Part shown: one piece after another, positions 5,486 through 8,415 of the stretch | Layout: each line of letters opens with the position of its first letter | How positions within the stretch are numbered: position 1 is the stretch's first letter | Source: Desulfovibrio sp. UBA4079 | Lineage (GTDB): Bacteria; Desulfobacterota; Desulfovibrionia; Desulfovibrionales; Desulfovibrionaceae | Direction of reading: 5' to 3' | Assembly: GCA_002382645.1 (NCBI GenBank) | Contig: DFYP01000015.1 | Coordinates: 1 to 8,415, forward strand | Length of the DNA: 8,415 bases | The notes under the pieces: model-generated | The model's input: only the letters and a program-made list of their open reading frames with translations | What the model was told of the DNA's origin: nothing | The model's database searches: none | Made by a program: the position numbers and the translations under genes

Positions 5486-6036
5486 CAGCGCGCGGCAACG
5501 GCGCAGAGTTCGCGGTACTCGGGCCCCTGGGGCGAGAGCACGCTCTGCCAGAGCGCCACGCGGTCCACGCGCGCCAGGGGCCAGGGGTGGGCGTTGACGC
5601 GCCGGGCCAGCTGGTCCCAGTCATCCGGCCCGGCCTCGCGCACCCGGGCCAGGGTGAGATGCGGCGCGAACGGCCGGTCCTCGGCCGCGAATCCCAGGCC
5701 CGCGCAGAGCTCCTCCACGCGGGCGGCCAGGGCCGCGCATTCCTGTGCTCCCTGCGACAATCCGAGCCAGAACACCCGGGGCCTTTTCGCGTTCGGGAAA
5801 AACCCGGCAGGCCCGGCGGCCAGGTCAAAGGCGGTGAACCGCAGCGTGGGCAGGGCCGCGCCGAGCGCCTCGGCCTGGGCCGCCTCGATCTCGCCCAGGA
5901 ATTTCAGGGTGAGGTGCCAGTTCCCGGGCCGGGTCCAGGTGAGCCGCGAGGCGAGCCCGCGCTTGAGTTCCGGCGCAAGCGCGGCCAGGGCCTGTTTCCA
6001 GGCCTGGGGCAGGGGCAGGCCGAGGAAGCAGCGCAT
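5485..6036 (-). CDS. thpR: RNA 2',3'-cyclic phosphodiesterase (LigT / 2'-5' RNA ligase family)
   Basis: This 183-residue, 2H-phosphoesterase-fold protein matches the family's usual length. The two catalytic H-x-T-x motifs are present: H41-L-T43-L in WHLTLKFLGE and H126-L-T128-L in FAPHLTLARV. Other family features are the opening MRCFLGLPLP, the central GFFPNAKRPRVFWLGL, and a C-terminal VALWQSVLSPQGPEY. The family hydrolyses 2',3'-cyclic phosphate RNA ends to 2'-phosphates and can ligate 2'-5' tRNA halves in vitro; the cellular substrate is generally unclear. It is a cytosolic protein. The ATG at 6036 shares its A with the TGA of the upstream lipoprotein gene (TGATG), so translation is almost certainly coupled. 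No separate ribosome binding site is needed and none strong is seen. Confidence 0.93.
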   Translation of the reverse strand: MRCFLGLPLPQAWKQALAALAPELKRGLASRLTWTRPGNWHLTLKFLGEIEAAQAEALGAALPTLRFTAFDLAAGPAGFFPNAKRPRVFWLGLSQGAQECAALAARVEELCAGLGFAAEDRPFAPHLTLARVREAGPDDWDQLARRVNAHPWPLARVDRVALWQSVLSPQGPEYRELCAVAAR

Positions 6037-6647
6037 CAGTCCTGTACGAACGCGTCGCGCAGGGATTGCAGGAACAGCGCGCGCAGGGCCGGACGGCACT
6101 GGGCCGTGGGGCAGGCCAGGCCGAACGGGCAGGGCCCGGCCGAGTACTGCTCGCCAAAGGGCGTCTGGTTCGCGCCGCCCAGCGGCTGGATCAGGATCTG
6201 AAGCCGGCCGGCGCAGGATTCCGGGGCATTGGCCTCGGCGGGCAGGCCCGGCTCCCAGACATAGGTCTCCGGGGTCCAGGCCAGGAACGGGTCGTTGAAC
6301 GGCGGGGACGGCAGGCCGCTCTCCTCCAGCCGGGCCTCCTGGCGCGGGTTCATGCACAGGAACTGGCCGCGCACCGCGTAGTCCGGACGGCCGCCGGGCT
6401 CGTAGCGGTAGCCCAGGTCCTCGAGCATCCGGATGGCCTCCTCCTCCAGTTCGGTGCCCTGGCCCGCGTCCGCCGCGGGCACGGCCAGGCCCAGGCGGCC
6501 CAGCTCGTAGTCGCGCACCGCGAGATGGAAGGACGCGCCCTTGGCCGGGTTGAAGTCGTTCATGGACTGGGCGCGGTGCGGCTGTTTGGACCCTCCGCCG
6601 CAGGCGGCCAGGGCCAGGCAGAGGCAGAGGGGCAGGAGACGGCGCAT
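6036..6647 (-). CDS. predicted lipoprotein of unknown function
   Basis: This 203-residue protein has a lipoprotein signal: MRRLLPLCLCLALAACGGG, with lipobox L-A-A-C and acylated C16. G17 follows, with no Asp at +2, so outer-membrane sorting is plausible. The mature part has a segment resembling the 'helix, LxxLGY, then D-Y-x-V' pattern of small DUF4136-like lipoproteins (AIRMLEDLGYRYEPGGRPDYAVRG, 71-94). That similarity is weak and I would not assign the family. Five further cysteines (C98, C145, C173, C179, C184) could form disulfides. The start at 6647 is chosen because AAGGAG lies five bases upstream and a signal peptide begins exactly there; a longer frame to 6746 has neither. It is followed by thpR with a one-base overlap. 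Confidence 0.85.
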   Translation of the reverse strand: MRRLLPLCLCLALAACGGGSKQPHRAQSMNDFNPAKGASFHLAVRDYELGRLGLAVPAADAGQGTELEEEAIRMLEDLGYRYEPGGRPDYAVRGQFLCMNPRQEARLEESGLPSPPFNDPFLAWTPETYVWEPGLPAEANAPESCAGRLQILIQPLGGANQTPFGEQYSAGPCPFGLACPTAQCRPALRALFLQSLRDAFVQD

Positions 6648-6668
6648 GGAGGCTCCTTGGTTCGCCCC

Positions 6669-6698
6669 AGGATAGCCGCAACTCCGGACTCCGGGCAA
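6669..6698 (-). promoter_or_regulatory. candidate sigma-70 promoter for the lipoprotein-thpR operon
   Basis: On the minus strand TTGCCC (6693-6698) and TATCCT (6669-6674) are 18 bases apart, each matching four of six consensus positions. The start would fall about 15 bases before the lipoprotein ribosome binding site. The match is moderate, but position and spacing are right. Confidence 0.35.
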
Positions 6699-6761
6699 GG
6701 CTTGACGCCACGGGCCCGGACCTGCCATGAAGCCCGGAGCGGGCATGATTTTTTTCTAACG

Positions 6762-6775
6762 AAAGTCTAGATTTT
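6762..6775. repeat. AT-rich near-palindrome upstream of the carboxypeptidase gene
   Basis: AAAGTCTAGATTTT is a 14-base near-palindrome (one mismatched symmetric pair) in an AT-rich island (about 6748-6790) within the 174-base divergent gap. It includes TAGATT, a possible -10 box (4 of 6) for the gene at 6822, but the matching -35 (ATGATT, 17 bases upstream) is poor. It could be a promoter or an operator; I cannot separate these. Confidence 0.25.
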
Positions 6776-6821
6776 TCGGGACGTTTGAGCTAGAGGCAAG
6801 AGAACACCAGGGGGACGGCGG

Positions 6822-8156
6822 ATGCCTATGCGCTTCAGATTTGGCGTATTTTTCCTGCTATTCTGCGCGGTTATCATGGCGGCATCCCCCGCCATGGCCA
6901 AGCGTTCCAAGTCCAAGGCGACAAGCGTCCAGACCACTTCCGCCACCCAGAAGTCCTCAAAAAAATCCTCCTCCGTCTCGGCCAAGAAGTCCCGCGCCAA
7001 GTCCGAACCCATCTCGGCCGACGATCCCCTGCGCCTGCGGGTGCGCTCGGCCCTCGCCCTGGACGCCGAGTCCGGGACCCTGCTCTATGAAAAAGACGCG
7101 GACAAGCAGATCGCGCCCGCCTCGCTGACCAAGATCCTGACCCTGTACATCGTGCAGGAGGCCATCGAGCAGGGCAAGCTCTCGCCCGACGACCAGGTCA
7201 GGGTGAGCAGCCGCGCGGCCAACGCCTCGGGCTCGGTCATGGACCTCTACACCGGCGAGCGCGTGAGCGTGCGCGAGCTCATGAAGGGCATGGCCATCGC
7301 CTCGGCCAACGACGGCTGCGTGGCCATCGCCGAGCACATGGCCGGGGACGTGGACTCGTTCGTGCGGATCATGAACCGCAAGGCCCGCACCCTGGGCATG
7401 CTGCGCACCACCTTCAAGACCCCCAACGGCCTGCCCGCCGACGGCCAGGTGACCACGGCCCGCGACATGGCCAAGCTGGCCCGGGCCTATTTGAAGCGCT
7501 TCCCCCAGGCCCTGGAGATGCACGCCACCCGCAACTATTTCCACAACCGCCGCAACCACCAGAACGCCAACCGCCTGCTGGGCGAGTTCGAGGGCGCGGA
7601 CGGGCTCAAGACCGGGTTCGTGAACGCCTCGGGCTACAACATCATCGCCACGGCCAAGCGCGGGGACAAGCGGATCATCGCCGTGACCCTGGGCTCCACC
7701 TCCAGCGGCATCCGCAAGCGCGAGACCTCCCGGCTCCTGGAAACGGCCTTTGTCCAGGTCGGCAAGCCCGCCACGGGCCTGGCCCAGGCCAAGGCCCCGC
7801 AGGCCGTGGCCGCCAACGACGACGAGGAGATCCTGCCCTCCCGCGACGAGCGGCCCGAGGCCCAGGGCGGCGGCCTGGTGGGACGCCAGAACAAGCCCAG
7901 CCAGCCCGTGCTCCAGGTGCCCGCCAAGGGCCGCTACACCATCCAGGACAGCTCCTACCGCTCGGCCGAGAACGCCCGCGCCCGCCAGGAATGCCTGCGC
8001 GCCACGGGCGTGCCCGCCCGGGTCGTGGCCACCAGGGGCGAGGACAAGTGGTACCGCGTGCTCATCGGCCGCTACACCTCGGTCCAGGAGGCCGAGGCCA
8101 CCCGCCGCAAGCTGGCCCAGGACTACGGCCTGGCCAACACCATCATCGTGCAGTAG
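6822..8156 (+). CDS. D-alanyl-D-alanine carboxypeptidase (peptidase S11, PBP5/6 family) with C-terminal SPOR domain
   Basis: This 444-residue secreted protein trims the terminal D-Ala from peptidoglycan stem peptides in the periplasm. A signal peptide spans residues 1-26 with cleavage after SPAMA. A Lys/Ser/Thr-rich basic linker (27-62) follows. The catalytic domain (about 66-310) has all three penicillin-binding motifs: S101-L-T-K104, S161-A-N163 and K263-T-G265. A low-complexity linker (about 312-367) leads to a SPOR domain (about 368-444, RYTIQDSSYRSAENARARQE to YGLANTIIVQ), which in this family binds denuded septal glycan. The usual PBP5 C-terminal domain and amphipathic anchor are absent and SPOR replaces them. 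The ATG at 6822 is preceded by AGGGGGA at six bases; a second ATG at 6828 is less well placed. The gene is divergent from the lipoprotein gene and ends in a terminator overlapping its stop codon. Confidence 0.95.
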   Translation: MPMRFRFGVFFLLFCAVIMAASPAMAKRSKSKATSVQTTSATQKSSKKSSSVSAKKSRAKSEPISADDPLRLRVRSALALDAESGTLLYEKDADKQIAPASLTKILTLYIVQEAIEQGKLSPDDQVRVSSRAANASGSVMDLYTGERVSVRELMKGMAIASANDGCVAIAEHMAGDVDSFVRIMNRKARTLGMLRTTFKTPNGLPADGQVTTARDMAKLARAYLKRFPQALEMHATRNYFHNRRNHQNANRLLGEFEGADGLKTGFVNASGYNIIATAKRGDKRIIAVTLGSTSSGIRKRETSRLLETAFVQVGKPATGLAQAKAPQAVAANDDEEILPSRDERPEAQGGGLVGRQNKPSQPVLQVPAKGRYTIQDSSYRSAENARARQECLRATGVPARVVATRGEDKWYRVLIGRYTSVQEAEATRRKLAQDYGLANTIIVQ

Positions 8157-8172
8157 TCCCTTCGGGACTTTT
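8155..8172 (+). terminator. UUCG-loop terminator overlapping the carboxypeptidase stop codon
   Basis: AGTCCC-TTC-GGGACT (8155-8169) is a perfect stem closed as C(UUCG)G, followed by TTT. Its first two bases belong to the TAG stop codon at 8154-8156. The stem is short and the T-run small, so it may act together with the stronger hairpins that follow. Confidence 0.6.
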
Positions 8173-8190
8173 ACGGAAAGACAGAAGAAG

Positions 8191-8218
8191 GCCCCGCGCA
8201 AGCGGGGCTTTTTGTTTT
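8191..8218 (+). terminator. strong GCAA-loop intrinsic terminator, copy 1
   Basis: GCCCCGC-GCAA-GCGGGGC (8191-8208) is a seven-base-pair stem with a GNRA tetraloop, followed by TTTTTGTTTT. It is a textbook terminator for the carboxypeptidase transcript. Read on the minus strand it is followed by CTTCTTCT, so it may also stop the converging gene weakly. Confidence 0.85.
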
Positions 8219-8274
8219 CCCGTGAATCCGGCGAAGCCGGACCCGCGCAAGCGGGGCTTTTTGTTTTTCGTGAA
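8193..8274. repeat. tandem duplication of a terminator unit (about 49-base period)
   Basis: 8193-8218 and 8242-8267 are identical over 26 bases at a 49-base offset. A CGTGAA box follows each copy (8221-8226 and 8269-8274, offset 48). After each box comes a GAA-loop hairpin of different stem sequence (8227-8241 and 8276-8288). This looks like a local duplication whose hairpin arms then diverged with pairing kept. Confidence 0.8.
8227..8268 (+). terminator. second terminator with preceding hairpin, copy 2
   Basis: A hairpin TCCGGC-GAA-GCCGGA (8227-8241) abuts CCCGC-GCAA-GCGGG (8242-8255), followed by GC and TTTTTGTTTTT. The second stem plus its T-tract repeats copy 1 exactly over 26 bases. Confidence 0.8.
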
Positions 8275-8275
8275 C

Positions 8276-8288
8276 GTCCCGAAGGGAC
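8276..8288 (-). terminator. UUCG-loop hairpin next to the stop codon of the right-hand gene
   Basis: Read on the minus strand, GTCCC-TTC-GGGAC begins right after the TAG stop (8289-8291). It is the exact reverse complement of GTCCCTTCGGGAC at 8156-8168, which abuts the carboxypeptidase stop on the other strand. No T-run follows on the minus strand, so termination would need the further hairpins to the left. Confidence 0.5.
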
Positions 8289-8415
8289 CTACAGGCCCAG
8301 GGCCTGTTTGGCCGCCAGGAAGTCCTTGCGGTTCTTGGGCCGGAGCAGGTTGATGCTCGTGCCGTCCTTGAGCACCACGCGCGTCTTGCCGTAGCCCAGG
8401 GGGATGGAGGGCTCC
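8289..8415 (-). CDS. C-terminal end of an unidentified protein (5' part beyond right edge)
   Basis: A minus-strand frame enters from the right edge and stops at TAG (8289-8291), giving the last 41 residues. The start of this stretch is EPSIPLGYGKTRVVLKDG; then come TSINLLRPKNRKDF and the end LAAKQALGL. The pattern 'R-V-V-L-x-D-G-x-x-I-x-L ... N-x-x-x-F-L-x-A' resembles the last strand and helix of PH-like or similar small beta domains, but the fragment is too short to assign. Codon use matches neighbouring genes, it is open to the edge, and its stop sits directly beside a hairpin, which supports a real gene end. It converges on the carboxypeptidase gene. Confidence 0.7.
   Translation of the reverse strand, partial: EPSIPLGYGKTRVVLKDGTSINLLRPKNRKDFLAAKQALGL

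Noticed and set aside
6957..8201. A 414-codon minus-strand frame opposite the carboxypeptidase gene
   Set aside because: It is Gly/His/Val-rich shadow translation; the plus strand has a complete S11-SPOR enzyme with intact catalytic motifs.
8193..8288. Possible small CRISPR array because of direct repeats with short spacers
   Set aside because: There are only two copies, each a hairpin plus T-tract, between convergent genes. They are terminators and no cas gene is near.

Overview
The window is very GC-rich (by eye about 70%, not counted) with dense, mostly operonic genes. It looks like chromosome from a delta-type sulfate-reducing lineage, probably Desulfovibrionaceae. That placement is inference: it rests on gene content and style (hisC next to cmk, an iron alcohol dehydrogenase, Cys-containing PAS domains, a good sigma-54 promoter). 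No 16S or other taxonomic marker is present. I see no mobile element, CRISPR array, tRNA or rRNA.

Layout. (1) Positions 1-2136, minus strand: an iron-containing alcohol dehydrogenase followed, with a 20-base overlap, by a PAS-PAS-GGDEF diguanylate cyclase that runs off the left edge. A good sigma-70-like promoter lies just upstream of the dehydrogenase. (2) 2137-2417: a 281-base gap holding that promoter, three spaced CTTGA(C/T) repeats, a small palindrome and a GC-rich hairpin. (3) 2418-4188, minus strand: hisC (histidinol-phosphate aminotransferase) and cmk (CMP kinase, GTG start), overlapping by 8 bases. (4) 4267-4716, minus strand: a single-domain universal stress protein whose intrinsic terminator sits directly in front of hisC. 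(5) 4717-4953: a divergent intergenic region with nested inverted repeats and a near-consensus sigma-54 promoter pointing right. (6) 4954-5403, plus strand: a 149-residue helical protein of unknown function with its own long terminator hairpin. (7) 5485-6647, minus strand: a lipoprotein gene joined by a one-base TGATG overlap to thpR (RNA 2',3'-cyclic phosphodiesterase). (8) 6822-8156, plus strand: a secreted D-Ala-D-Ala carboxypeptidase with a C-terminal SPOR domain. (9) 8155-8291: a compact convergent terminator region with five hairpins and a tandem duplication. (10) 8289-8415, minus strand: the last 41 codons of an unidentified gene.

How the parts relate. The alcohol dehydrogenase/diguanylate cyclase pair suggests that an oxidoreductase and a c-di-GMP signalling enzyme are made together. 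HisC and Cmk are housekeeping functions. The stress protein and the sigma-54 gene are divergently transcribed from a structured region, so they may share control DNA. The lipoprotein/ThpR pair and the carboxypeptidase are also divergent, across a 174-base gap. The most unusual parts are the sigma-54 upstream region with its orphan protein, the ADH-GGDEF coupling, and the duplicated multi-hairpin terminator. I find no clear multi-gene defence or novel metabolic system, and most genes here are ordinary.
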